In this document: in pieces, positions 1 through 12,900 of the stretch
How positions within the stretch are numbered: position 1 is the stretch's first letter
Layout of the letters: each line of letters opens with the position of its first letter
NCBI GenBank assembly: GCA_024516035.1
Contig: CM044967.1
Location: forward strand, 2,532,359 to 2,596,358
Source of the DNA: Bactericera cockerelli
Lineage: Eukaryota; Arthropoda; Insecta; Hemiptera; Triozidae
Reading direction: 5' to 3'
DNA length: 64,000 bases
Translations under genes and position numbers: made by a program
Notes under the pieces: generated by a model
Seen by the model: the letters and a program-made list of their open reading frames with translations, nothing else
Databases searched by the model: none
Told to the model about the DNA's origin: nothing

Positions 1-480
1 CATTCGTTTAATTTTTCATTTCTTTTTTTTTTACAGAGGACCCATCCTAAGCCATTTTTATTTGGCTTCTAAGAATAATGACTCACATATCGCGGAAAAT
101 TAATTCCGCAGTCTACCAGGATATCCATCAACCAGTGATTGAACTCTATACGAAAGCATCTTTTAATCAAATGACTCTATCTCTTCTCAATCACACAAAG
201 CAGCGGGCGCATCGCCTCACAACAGAAACCTAATAGCAATCAAACCCACTCCTTATAAGACAAAGATACGTCGCAATCGATGTAAATCAATAGTTCACCG
301 CAGTCATGTGCCGAGTCAGGCTGATCAGGCTCGAGATTAGAAACTGTTCTCAGCACTCGATCAGGGAATATTGGTGGGGCAAGGACTTCGATTGTTATAG
401 AACTCTCTATAAATGTTTATAAAAAAATATTATTGGTTGGTTATATCGACCTCAGAATTATTGAAATATAAGGATCTTCA

Positions 481-605
481 AGGGTTGGGTGGAAGAGATT
501 GCCTTAGGCGATAACCCCGCCCTTTAGTTAAGACATTATGTGTATAATGTATATATATTTTTATCTATTTTTTTTTTTTCTTTTTTTTGCAAATAATTAA
601 TGAAG
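481..605 (+). mobile_element. Non-LTR retroelement 3' end (family as at 28051)
   Basis: GGGTTGGGTGGAAGAGATTG, then CCCGCCCTTTAGTTAAGACA and a T-rich tail. No coding part is attached. Confidence 0.5.
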
Positions 606-610
606 GTGTT

Positions 611-694
611 TATTTGTGTTATTATATCACAAATTTAGTGGGTAGCGCAGAATTATAGGACTTTTCCATATCTTTCCCAATATCTTATTTTTGA
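611..694 (-). repeat. SINE family D variant tail fragment
   Basis: TTTAGTGGGTAGCGCAGAAT and TATAGGACTTTTCCATATC are the complement of the family D variant tail. Confidence 0.5.
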
Positions 695-1340
695 CTATCA
701 AAACTGAAAATCACCAAAAGGCCTATGGTTCGAGTCTAAAAAAAATCATGGAAATTCACTCTAGTGATTATTACGAATGTGAAAACCTGGTCATTTGTCA
801 AACCCTCAAGTTATTTATTTATTTATTACTTTGACCTAACCTTCCGACAAGAGAGGCGACTTGGTGTGGTTTAGTGCTCAGTAAGATTTTTCGATGGATA
901 GTTCTATAGATAACAAAAAATGTTTTTAACTACTTATAAAATATAAAAAATGCCTTCCAAGTCTGAGGAACGAGGCACTGTGCCCATCACAGCTGCTGCA
1001 TTTCCTCTCTGGATACACAGAGAAATCCTCTGTTTCAAAAAGGAGGTTGACCTTTTCTCAATGGATAGTGAAAAATGCTATGTAAGCTCTAGGCTTTTAG
1101 CATCCATAATCATGGTTCATGAGACCCTTGTCAATATGAACAGCGTTCGCAGTTTGAAGAAACAAAATATTTTATTTTATCATCATATTTATTGCTTTTA
1201 TTGTTGACATGGTAAATATGGCTATTCCCGTAAATATACTCCCGTACAACGGCTATATATTGTTATTATTTGAGTTCACCACCGTGATATTACAATATTT
1301 CTTTGTATTTTGTATCAGGCGTTTTTTACACACAGCCGAG

Positions 1341-1447
1341 GTTGAATACTCAAACTCATAACTCGTCTTACTAAATATTTGCGGAACGTGGGGGGACTCA
1401 AACCACCGACCTCCAGGTTACGAGTCCGCCTCCTTATCAATGGAGCT
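1341..1447 (-). repeat. SINE family A (tRNA-derived)
   Basis: On the minus strand it reads AGCT-rich A box, ACCTGGAGGTCGGTGGTTTG and the B-box region, then a diverged body ending near GTTTGAGTATTCAAC. Confidence 0.6.
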
Positions 1448-1866
1448 ATTATTATTATTATTAAATTATTAGTTAGATAATGAGACATCTGTACAGTACA
1501 AATAATGATTATAAAACTTAAAAAAAAAACTGACTATCGAAAATTTTGGGTGATTCCATTAATAATGGAAACAATACAATTTTATTTTTTTATTTATCGT
1601 ATGGATTTATAACACATCTCAAATTGAGAAGATGTATTCAAGTAATAAACTTGATCAGAAAATCTGATGGCAGAGTGATTGACTGATCGCCAAAATTGTC
1701 AGTACTTTAGCCGCATGTCATTGCGTTTGAGTTATGAGTCAATGCGATGCACGAGGAGGCGTAAACAATTAAAAAGGGGAAAAAAATAGATAAATATACA
1801 CACGTATGTCCTAACTAAAGGGCGGTGTTATTGCCTATGGCAATCTCTTCCACTCAACCCTTGGGA
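1448..1866 (-). mobile_element. Non-LTR retroelement 3' end, interrupted
   Basis: CTAACTAAAGGGCGGTGTTA and CTCTTCCACTCAACCCTT mark the inner side. AATGGAAACAATACAA near 1565 matches the outer part of the 28955 copy. About 170 bases of unrelated sequence (1605-1775) separate them. Confidence 0.45.
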
Positions 1867-2154
1867 GCTACTGAGGTGTGTTTTAACAAGCGATACACCT
1901 TGTACATCAGCCATAAAATCTGTTCAACGATCGTTTAGAAAGAAGATAAGTAGACCGAGTACCAGGGTCAGGGTGCCCCTATTGTACCAGTCACTGAGTC
2001 ATAATGTTCATTGCTCAGTGATTCTGTTCCCTAGCTCTCAGTAAGTCTCGCCGAGAATCGCGAAATGTACAGAGTGTTTAGCAAAGATTGAAACAGGCTT
2101 GAATTCTGGAAGGTCCTGAAGAGGGATAATAATAATGCTGTGTCTGTGCTGGTA

Positions 2155-2858
2155 TAACTACAACAGTGATAAAAACCCCTTCATTAAATGCAGCTTGAGT
2201 ATAGGCATATTCAGTAGAGAAAATCATGGGTCTCTTATTCATTTACAAGATCAATAAAACCCCTTAATAGAGTGCATCTTGAGTATAGAAAATCATGGAT
2301 ATCTTCTTCATTTACAAGAACAATAAAAGCCCTTGATTAAGAGCATCTTGAGTATACAATAAAATCATGGGTATCTTATTCATTTAAAACAGTGATAAAA
2401 CTCCTTCATTAAGTGCATCTTGAGCATAGAAAATCATGACTTACTCATTCATAAGAGCAATAAAACCCCTTCATTAAATGTAGCTTGAGTATACAATAAA
2501 ATCATGGGTATCTTACTCATTCACAAGAGCAATAAAAACCCCTTCATTTAAGGCAACTTGAGTATACAATAAAATCATGGGTATCTGACTGATTCACAAG
2601 AGCAATAAAACCCCTTCATTAAGTGCATCTTGAGTATAGAAAATCATGGGTACCTTATTCATCCACAAGAGCAATAAAACCCCTTGATTAAGATACAATA
2701 AAATCATGGGTATGTTATTCATTTACAACAGTGATAAAACCCCTTCAGTCCATGACTGTACAGTAGAGAAATCATGGGTCTCTTATACATTTACAAGATC
2801 AATAAAACCCCTTCATTAAGTACATCTTGAGATTACGAGTATAAAATCATGGGTTATA
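2155..2858. repeat. Minisatellite, units of about 60-75 bp
   Basis: About ten imperfect units share the core ATAAAACCCCTTCATTAA, then GCATCTTGAGTATA and AAATCATGGGTATCTTA. Spacing varies through small indels. No open frame crosses it. Confidence 0.85.
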
Positions 2859-3199
2859 AATATAAATTATGTACAAATGTACATTGTACAACAATGATAA
2901 TACTAATTGTTTGTCTATCAGATAGATACAGATACCTACCTATGTATTGACGCTCAGATACAATTCTAGGCTGAGTACATTTGGAGTAATACTCCGTAGT
3001 TTCGAAGGGGAACTACAGCAAAATACAATACTTTCCTTAAGGATAAGGAAAGTAAAAAAGGGCTGGCTTCCCTAGCCCAAACTACTTACATGTCCCATGA
3101 TTTGGGTTCCCTGGTCTAGAATCCTAACGTGTCCAATGATTGAATCTCTCTCTGCCTGGGTTGGGCATGAAATATCTCCCTCAAATGTTCTTTATTTTA

Positions 3200-3475
3200 T
3201 ATGTATTGTAACTGAGACTTTGTTTAGACTGTGAGAGTAAAGGGACGCTTTAGTCTCATTCTTACAGGATAATCAGAGAATTGTATTGTAAATATCACCA
3301 ATAAATGAGACTTTTTTTAGACTGTTAGAGTAAAGGGACTCTTTAGTCTCATTCTTGCAGGATAGACAGAGTATTGTATTTTAAATATCACCAATATATG
3401 AGACTTAGACAGTGAGAGTAAAGGGACTCTGCAAGGACTTATTCTTGCAGGATAAACAGAGTATTGTATTTATTT
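3200..3475. repeat. Three tandem copies of a unit of about 110 bp
   Basis: Each unit has TGAGACTTTGTTTAGACTGT, GAGAGTAAAGGGACTCTTTAG, a TTGCAGGATAAACAGAGTAT word and ATATCACCAATAAA. A single dispersed copy stands at about 33077-33165. Confidence 0.75.
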
Positions 3476-4030
3476 GGGTCGTAATAAAATTTACTGGGGA
3501 AGAACTTCTACCCTGCCTGAGGTTGAAACCTACAACCATTTAACTACGAATGGCGGATGTTGAAAGGAGAGATCGTTATAGCTCGAAACTCTCTCATAGT
3601 CAAACAGGTAATAAAATACACTTATTTAAACTACCTAGGACTAATGAGTCTACTTATTCCATAAGTTTAGTTGTTTCGTGGGCAAAGTCTCAAGTTAAAA
3701 TTTATACATTGGGTGAGATTCGAGCCAATGGATCCCTACGCTACCTGGATTACCACACTAGTATAGTATAGTAGTGCTTTATTTGGCCTGTCGACTCGAG
3801 ATATGGAGTCCTATTACGCTAACAATTTAATATAGCACCTCTGAACCATTTGACCACCAATGCATAAAGGTCGATAATTCAATTAATTTAATTTTAGATC
3901 ACCACTACAGTTTTAGCAACCGAGATCTTTTTCAGAAAACTCTATTTCAACTCAGCTAAAATTTTCATTTTTTGCACTAAAGAGGAATAGATTTTTTTCT
4001 CTCCTGAATTCGCACCCTGCGATTCCCTTT

Positions 4031-4240
4031 AGGCGTCATTTGTCGCGCGGCATGACCAGTTTCCATTCGCAGGATGTTTGTTAGTAGGAAACAAACTTGA
4101 AAACAAAATATGAAAAGCCGCTGCGTTTGCATTTGCATTGCAGTGCAGCATTTCTTTGATGTGGACCGACTTTAGGCGGATTGAAATCCTTAGGCTGCAC
4201 GGGATGTTTGCACTTGCATGCCGCACGGCAAATGCCGCCT
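4031..4240. mobile_element. Short hairpin MITE
   Basis: Inverted ends of 24 bp at 4031-4054 and 4217-4240 (AGGCGTCATTTGTCGCGCGG against its mirrored counterpart) match with about three differences. The interior is richer in GC than the flanks. No target duplication is certain. Confidence 0.55.
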
Positions 4241-5908
4241 GAACTCAGATTAAACTAACCTTAGGAGCAAGGACTCTGATTGTTAAGTCTCCTCTGTAAA
4301 TAAATATGAAAAAAAAGTAACCTTGATGTGATCCAAGTAGATCTACCAACCTCAGTAGCTTGAATGAAAAAACCTCTCAACTGCTGGAGTAAAGGGAATG
4401 TCTTATCTCGTCAGTCATTACATTACATTATTTTTAGTCATTATATTCTTAAAAGAAAGAAATATAAATATCTCGGCAATATAAAATAATAAGGTAGGTA
4501 TATTCTATTCTTTACTCTTAACCTGGTGGTTGGTGTTAAAGAGTACCAACACCGAAAATTTTAGTAGACCTAGTATGAGTAATTCTCATTAACAAAAACA
4601 TGATAACTTTATTTATCTATCTAATCTCGTCTTGCAAAAGACATTATTCTCGATTTACTTTTAGTTATTTTTCACCTAGAATAAAATCTGCTCGTACTAT
4701 CCTTTTTTGCACCGACATTTTATAACATTAAATTTAAAATATATTTTTTCTAAATTTTTAGTAATTTTACTCATAAAAAATAAAAAAAAAATACATGCAG
4801 TTGAAAGCGATGTTAAACCCAAATAAATAAAATAAAAATGAACATCTTGCTATTCCTGTTGTTAATAATTTATAATCTAGGTATTGACAGCTTATTTCGA
4901 ATGTTCACCCAGGACAAATCTAATAATTGAAATGACATAAACATAACTCACTCTGGAAAAATGTTAGACAAGTGGATAGGCTGCACAGTAAATATCCTAT
5001 TTCTTTTAAATTTCCATCGTAAATTGTACCTTTTTTAACATGAATATTTTACATTCTAGGTAACTTACAGTGGATATGTTTATATGCTAATACAATTCCT
5101 AAATGAAAATAATATAACATTTACGCTAAAATTTCACCCACAGTAAAAATTATAATAATAATAATCTTAGGGAACATGTAAATGAGCAATACAAGTAACA
5201 CGTACCAATTACCGAAACAATTCTATAAAATATTTTTATCATTATTTTTATTTGTTTAAAGGAAAATTTGCCGACGAGCGACATTTCTAAGAAATTCTAG
5301 AAAGTATCATCTTTAATATTTTGTAAAAATATTGCTCGTTTACTAGTTCCTATAGGTCATACAGAATATAAAATACATCATGAAATTTAAATGCAAAAAA
5401 CCAGTACCAATTTATGTTATTAAAATAAAAAGAAATGTTATTTTTGTATTAGTTTGTTAGTAGGTTGCGGCAAAATTAGTGCTCATTAGTATCAAATATG
5501 CTGAGAAAACTTATCTTTTTTCTTGCCTTTTCTCATTTGGGTGGGCGCATCATTTTTTCTGTTTTAAATAATATTGACAACAGTGAAATTAAAACAACAT
5601 GCATTATGCAAAACATGAGAACTTGTAAAATTCTAAATTATTGATGCATATCAACACTTTATATTAATTAGGCACATAAATACAAGCTATCTGAATTGTT
5701 GAAACATATAAATTAATGATAAATTGATTGTCTGGCTGTCAAATTCATTAGTTATTTGGCCACATATGCGACCTCAAAGGGCTAACCGAGAAAATAGGAG
5801 GATGATTTAGTATCGAACCAAAAGGTTGAAAGTTAAATGCGAATAATAACTTGAAATTAAAATCTGTGTAATGTACTGAAGAAGTGCAATGTGACATTGA
5901 AAATAAAA
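4241..5908. other. AT-rich stretch, nothing recognised
   Basis: No frame above 60 codons, no tandem structure and only a short SINE-A-like head remnant near 4340-4400. Confidence 0.5.
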
Positions 5909-6048
5909 ATGAGTAGCTGCTTTAATGTGAAGCAGCGACCAGTGGCAGAATCTTAGGCAAAAAAAGAATACAAGATATTGTAAATTAAAGTGGTAAAGTC
6001 CTATGATTCTGCGCTACCCACTAAAATTGTGACATAATAACACAAAGA
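5909..6048 (+). repeat. SINE family D variant tail
   Basis: ATGAGTAGCTGCTTTAATGT to ATTCTGCGCTACCCACTAAA, as in the copy at 50164. Confidence 0.55.
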
Positions 6049-6552
6049 AAAAGCATTAAAATTACATTGAAAATAAAAATGAGTCTACTTATACTTATAG
6101 CTTGTAGGGTCTTTTGAAACCTTTACCATAAGATTAGATACAACCTCACAAATATGTCAACTAGGTACAATTTTTCAACAACTATCGATTTAATTCGTAG
6201 AAATATTTACATTATGTACATTAGGCACTATGGGCATTTATAAATCACAGTATCATAATTCCGTGTACCTGAACGCACTCATTTGTAGAGAACTTTTCAG
6301 ATCTTTGTGCAACTTAAACTTATCATCTGAAACATACTAGCAGGCATCCTACATTTATAATTATGATTTTTGAAAATAATTATCCTTCAGCGTATATAAT
6401 AACTTCTTAAGACTATGGAACCAAGAAAGATAAGTATATAGTGTTACCATTGCTCCTAGAAATGGAGTTGGTAAGAAAGCGGAGACAGAGACAAAAAAGC
6501 AATAAGAAGAAGTGATAGACTGAAAGTTCACGATGCACGTATCAAAGATATC

Positions 6553-6876
6553 ATGAAAACTCACCAAAAGAATAAGTCACAAGTAGTAACAGGTATAACA
6601 CAATTCAAGAAACTGATCCTGGAAATCCAATGTCACCATAAACTGACGCCTGATCGCACGAAGACTAGGAAATTTTTACAAAAAGATGTGAAGACAAAAG
6701 TATTTTCTTCTCTGATGAGATTTTTTATAACCACTACAACGCTTTCCTCTTATCTAAAAAATCTGATGTGTTCCGAACATGGAACAAACTTAATAAAGAA
6801 GTTGTTAGTTACTGTCGATGGAAGTAAAGATACCATTCTCATTTTACTATGGTGTAAAACAATGCTAATAAAATAA
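6553..6876 (+). CDS. Hypothetical 107-residue ORF, probably not a gene
   Basis: The start MKTHQKNKSQVVTGITQFKK is basic; the rest is Leu/Lys/Thr-rich without recognised motifs. It is the longest plus-strand frame in the first 7.5 kb, but length alone is weak support in AT-rich DNA. Confidence 0.12.
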   Translation: MKTHQKNKSQVVTGITQFKKLILEIQCHHKLTPDRTKTRKFLQKDVKTKVFSSLMRFFITTTTLSSYLKNLMCSEHGTNLIKKLLVTVDGSKDTILILLWCKTMLIK

Positions 6877-7733
6877 ATTATACGGTTTAAAAAAGAAAAA
6901 AAGAAGAAGAAAAATGATTGGTAAAATGTTGCAGTCAGATACAATGAACAAGTTATCAGCAACTTGTGTGTGGTTGTTGGTAATCACTTGGTAGGGCACG
7001 AGAAATGAAGACGAAGTATCGCCCTGCACTTGAGTGCTAATGGCGTGTGATTTCACTATAGCTCCTCTCTTGATAGTTTCTTTCATAATGTATCGGTCTT
7101 AACAATATCAGTATGTCTACTATCAAATGTTATTATTTTTCTTAGAAGCAACTCTGTATAGGTATATCAGGAAAACCTCCTTTTCTTATGAGTGCCAAAG
7201 ACTGAAAATCCAACAATGAAATAAAGTGTCCGACTGAAAAGTAGAGTATTACAAGGATCACGTAATCACGTTGGTGGCAACTATGTATTTCAGATAGTTT
7301 GGCTAGCCTTGAACATTTTGACTTTTGAGGATTTGAAAACTTTTAAATTCTAGTTTTTATTTGTTTGTCCATATATTTACCTAGTAGAAAATAATCAGTT
7401 TAGGATTATCTAAAGTGAAGAAAACCTATTCCGTAGAATCCCTTAAAAAAGGAGAGGGTATAAACAATTTAAGAAAAATATATTCATTTATATCTAGTGT
7501 ATTTATGATTGATTCAAAACATGTACATGAGTAAATTGATAACACAGTAAAAAAATATTCAATAGGTCGGACGTTTTACATATTCTCATTTCACTTAATT
7601 AATCTATAAATGGAAATACTGCAGCTCTAATATCATTTTTTCCTCACTTCTAAAAACCACGATGAAAATAAATAACTTATACAAATACTTTCTTTTTTAA
7701 TTCCACACTTTACAAAAACACTTCCCATGACTA

Positions 7734-9898
7734 CAGTATGTTTCAGAAAAGGTGGCCACCCCCTCGTAACTTTTGAACGCGACGGAATTTTTCAATTCTG
7801 TAAAGTCCTAAGTATAGGAAGTGCCCTATGGCCCATCCTGTGGTCATATTTATTTTTGGCCCCGGTCGGCCCTTCCGGCTTTTAGGCCATATTTTTTCAT
7901 TTTTCTCGAGAATTTTAAATGGAATGCTATATTTTTTATTCCTGTTAATTAAAGTCCAAGTTAGACTGAGTATAATGAGCTTTTAAAATTTTCAAAAACC
8001 TTATCAGGGGCGGAGCTAGTAGGATGCAAGTTTCAAAACTGTTACACGCTGTATTTCAGCGTTAGTTAGATTTTTTAGTAACTTTCTTTATTTTCATAGG
8101 TTCAAAATATTGTTTTACACCATATGAAATCAAAGAAATATTCTTGTTTACTTCTAATCAGGGTCATAGTAAGGTTTTTGTAAAAGTACTTTTTTTCTCA
8201 CGTCAATTTTTCCACAAATTGATGGTGTTCTCGAAATTGGCATTTTTAGAGGTGAAAGTCTGCAATGACATATGTTTTTTATGCTTGAAATCGAAAGAAA
8301 ACTTAACGGAGAAGCGATTAAGATCATAAAAAAAGCCATTTAACCTGCTAGTTTTTACACGACAGTGTCCGGTAAAGTGGGTGAATTTCGTATTGGATTT
8401 TTTTTTGTTGGGGAAACACAATTGGCATAGAAAATAAATAATACCTAATAAGGGAATAATACTTCAATAAACATAACTAAATGCGAATATAAATGAAGAT
8501 TATTTCTTCTAAATCAGTGCTGGATATTTTTTTTTTCTCTCTCTCTTTTTTTCACTTCTCAAAGTTCAAGTTGTATCAAAAATAATTATCGGATAATGCT
8601 GCTTCTAAAGCCGGCCTAGGGGTCCCCTCTTGAGACAGTTGTAGTTGGTAAGTTGGTAAAATCTAAAATCTGTAGAAAACACATTGTCAATCATTCTCAA
8701 GTCAGTCCGATGGCACTTTGAATGCAACGATTCTTGTAGGATCACCGAAGTTAAGCAACGTCCAGCGAGGAGAAGACTTCGTGATGCTGGCATTCCGGCC
8801 TAACCCAGGCTGGGTGAAATAAATGTGTTTAAGAGGTTGGTGAGTTTCTTGCGAATGGAGGGTAACACCCCCGTTATGATATGACCATGCAGTTGAATTA
8901 AACGCGATATTAAACCCAAATTTTAAAAAAAAATCACACTGGTGTTGCTAGTAATGAATACCAGGTCTCTAAATAAAAATCTAATTATGTCGAAATTTAA
9001 GAGAAAAAATACCAGGTCAAGTACCAAACTCTTGAGGGTGAAAATTAAACCAATTCAATTATTTTAAAGAGGAGGAGAGAGAGAGAGAGAGAGAGATAAA
9101 AAAAAAATATCCGGCACTGATTTAGAAGAAATAATCTTCATTCATATTCGCATTTAGTTATGTTTATTGAAGTATTATTCCCTTATTAGGTATTATTTAT
9201 TTTCTATGCCAATTGTGTTTCCTCAACAAAAAAAATCCAACACGAAATTCACCCACTTTACCGGACACTGTCGTGAAAAAACTAGCAGGTTAAATGGCTT
9301 TTTTTATGATCTTAATCGCTTCTCCGTTAAGTTTTCTTTCGATTTCAAGAATAAAAAACATATGTCATTGCAGACTTTCACCTCTAAAAATGCCAATTTC
9401 GAGAACACCATCAATTTACGGAAAAATTGACGTGAGAAAAAAAGTACTTTTACAAAAACCTTACTATCACCCTGATTAGAAGTAAACAAGAATATTCCTT
9501 TGATTTCATATGGTGTAAAACAATATTTTGAATCTATGAAAATAAAAAAAGTACTAAAAAATCTAACTGACGCTGAAATACAGCGTGTAACAGTTTTGAA
9601 ACTTGCACCCTACTAGCTCCGCCCCTGATAAGGTTTTTGAAAATTTTAAAAGCTCATTATACTCAGTCTAACTTGGACTTTAATTAACAGGAATAAAAAA
9701 TATAGCATTCCATTTAAAATTCTCGAGAAAAATGAAAAAATATGGCCTAAAAGCCGGAAGGGCCGACCGGGGCCAAAAATAAATATGACCACAGGATGGG
9801 CCATAGGGCACTTCCTATACTTAGGACTTTACAGAATTGAAAAATTCCGTCGCGTTCAAAAGTTACGAGGGGGTGGCCACCTTTTCTGAAACATACTG
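7734..9898. mobile_element. Foldback mariner/Tc1-like element with arms of about 0.8 kb
   Basis: The ends are CAGTATGTTTCAGAAAAGG and its reverse complement, each flanked by TA (7732-7733 and 9899-9900), the target duplication of Tc1/mariner elements. The left arm (7734 to about 8550) is matched in reverse by the right arm (about 9070 to 9898) with few differences. Mirror-image ORFs of 61-87 residues in the arms are by-products. The arms end in CT- or GA-rich simple sequence. The roughly 520-bp loop carries a 5S-derived SINE piece. No transposase frame remains. Confidence 0.88.
8700..8920 (+). repeat. 5S rRNA-derived SINE inside the foldback loop
   Basis: ATCACCGAAGTTAAGCAACG, GTCCAGCGAGGAGAAGACTT and CTAACCCAGGCTGGGTGAAA match the copy at 38291. 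Confidence 0.55.
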
Positions 9899-9900
9899 TA

Positions 9901-12900
9901 TATTAAACATATGTAGCCTGAATTACTGCTTTTAGGATTGAGATTTCCATAGAAAATTTTTACCATACTCTCACAAAGAAATTCAAGTTCGACAAAAAGT
10001 CCATTTGATTCAGTTTCACAAACTAGTAAACTTATATCTGTCTAAATTGATAAAAAAGTAGACTTTATTAAAACTATTTTCTTACCTTCTCATTGCTTTA
10101 TGGGTTTTATGATTATGTAATATTTATTTAATTTTAATTTTTCGTACCTATAGGTATAAAAAATACAGTAAGTAGTAAAATACTAATTACTTGAAATCAG
10201 CATAATTATTTGTTTTCCCTAAACTAGTCTGAGTATTAATCAACTTGTTGTTAAATTGGGCTGAAATTATTTAATTAAAAAAATTGATATACCTAAGAAT
10301 CCTGAAAAAATCCACTTTTTGCAGACAAAAACACGAAGTAAGTAATTAAAGAGTAAAAATCTGTATAAGTATACATTATAACCATGTACATTTTACATTT
10401 GATACAAATAGCTATGTAGTTGTGAGAAAACAAAATATTAAGACACACAAACACAATCACATTCACACAAACATAAATTATTGGTAATGAAGGATGATAA
10501 ATTAAAGAAAAAGGGGTTTCATGACAAAGATGATAAATTATATTCTTCAAATTGTCTCTTAAGCGGATTGACAAAAAGAAAATTTGTATGCAGGTAATGG
10601 TATAGATTTTAGATTGACAGGAAAAAATCAACAGCACTCTAATATCTTTTTGAAAATAGTAAAATAGTACACACACTGTCAGAAGTCAGAACAAGAAAAA
10701 AACATGTGCATGTATTTTTTAGAAGACACAATGAGGTGGTCTTGTTATCAGTTTTAATTAAGTATCCGTGCACGAGCTATTCATAACACTCAACCTCTCT
10801 ATCTCCCCCTTTAATCAGGAACGTACGTCTGCGTTTTGACCAAGTGATTCGCCGCAGCATTTCCCAAGACATGCTGTTAACCTTAAATTAAGCATGAGAC
10901 TAAATTGTGAACGATGGTCAAAGAGTGAGAAAATTGAGATTCATACATTTGTGAATATTTTCTTCTGCTGAGAAAGGTGCGAAAATCTTCTTGACCATGT
11001 TCAACACTATTTAGTAACACCATATATTTTAATTAATTTTTATTATTTTGTTTTGCAAAGAATTTTGAAAAATGCAAAGCCAAATTTTGCCCAAAATATA
11101 TCAAGAACTATTTAAATATAATTCTTTGGTTGCTAAGCTCACTCTTATATTGATTTTAAGGTATAGTTAATAGCATGTTTTTTTTTTTTTTTACTTTGGC
11201 ATACCAAATTTTAGAAGAAAAAAATAATATAATTTGGAGAAATGAAATTACATTTTCAAAATTCTTTTTTTTTTTAATTCAAAAGATCCTAAAACATGTA
11301 CTTCCACTATCACAACTTGGTACAAAAGTATAATTTATAGATAGGACATTGTAAAAATATGGATTCAACACAAAAAAAAAACAAACAAAATTTCAATTTG
11401 AGATTATTGCTCCATTTCATGTTGAGCTCATAAAAAATAAACAAGGTTTGATCTCGTAGGTATTTGTTCGTATCATAAAAGCATTAATACCTAAGCTACC
11501 TGGCTACAATGCTAGTTTTAGTAGGCATAATAAACTACAGATCCTTGGTTCATGTTTGATGTCCCTACACAACCTAGTACTCCAAATAAAAGAGCAATAT
11601 ACGATAACTTCTTATAAAAAAGAGCAATCAATGGTATCACCTATTTTCAAACTACAACAACAATTACATCAAACATCACCATGTCAAAGATTATTATCCT
11701 TATTAACAGTATCTGGGAAGAAGATCTATGTACAAAATTTTGGTAAAGTTCACAGCTTAATGATAATTATCTAGAAGGAACTAAACAAAAATATATATTT
11801 CTTATTCTAAAAACCAAACTCTTTTTCGTCCCTGTATACAATTTAAAACATATTCTAATGGTATTTAATAGTGCAATAGTCTCAAAATGGAATAGACGCA
11901 GCACAATAGGGACCCATGGGAACCACCTTAACAAATAAATAATAAAAATAATGGTATTTATACACGTACACAGCATAGCCACCTACTAACTTTAAAAAAA
12001 TACGAATAACCATTTGAACTATACGTTAAAAAAGGTTTTTGAACCGATTTATCATAAGAACAAAAAAGTGAAAATAATGAAAAAATAAATTAACTGAAAA
12101 CATTTTGCGAGGGGAATAGGATATTAAACAAAAATAGTGGTACTATTACTAGCAAGCCATTTGTGTTTATTAATTTTAATTATAGAGTATTTTTTTAAAT
12201 AAACTTTGTGGAATAGAAAACCTACTAAAAAGCAGAATTCAAGATACAATAAATATCTTCATTTTCTAAACCAAGAGCTACCTTTTGGTGGGACAGTTCA
12301 CTTTAATCAAAATTTGAAAATATTAGAAAAAGTACAAAAAAAAAAAAAAAATGAAGTCAGAAATAAAATTTATGAAAAAAGGTTGATCTTGGCCTGTATT
12401 AATGGACAGAACCTAGCACTATGTTAAATATAATGCATTGTCGTGGGCTGCAAACATATTCTTTAAATATGAAAGCAGTCTTGGTTGGTAAATGCCCCTC
12501 GTTACAAAGAATCAAAAGTGGGATGTGAATGAATGACTGACTGATGAATGATTTTTTTAAAAAAAAATATTTATTGAAGCATTTATTGGCGAAGTATGCA
12601 ACACATTTGTAGTTGTAAGACATATACAAACCAAATTTTCTTGAGATTGGGAAAAATAGTTTTGTAAATGATTAAAAATAAATAAATGTAATATAGATGT
12701 ATCTCGGAAATTACCCTGGCACCATCACCCATTAGAAACTTCATTATGGATGATCGAAGCAGTTTAATGACTATAAAAATAGTTCAAACAAAAAAGAGAA
12801 TACTCTTATAAAAATAATACATAAATCAGTCATGTAGACTTTGACTTTAATATTCACTTAATTGCCCACAAAAACCAACATTACTCACAAACAGAGTCAA

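Noticed and set aside
950..1207. 85-codon plus-strand ORF
   Set aside because: The opposite strand carries a more meaningful repeat-derived peptide shared with 48836-48900, so this frame is a shadow.
2155..2858. CRISPR-like regular repeats
   Set aside because: Units are imperfect, contiguous minisatellite repeats without unique spacers, in a spliced eukaryotic genome.
8144..9489. Mirror-image 61-87-codon ORFs around 8150-8420 and 9170-9490
   Set aside because: They arise because the arms of the foldback element are reverse complements; no domain is present.
10293..10676. 127-codon minus-strand ORF
   Set aside because: It is Phe/Tyr/Ile/Cys-rich as expected from AT-rich sequence, with no motif and no splice-site context.
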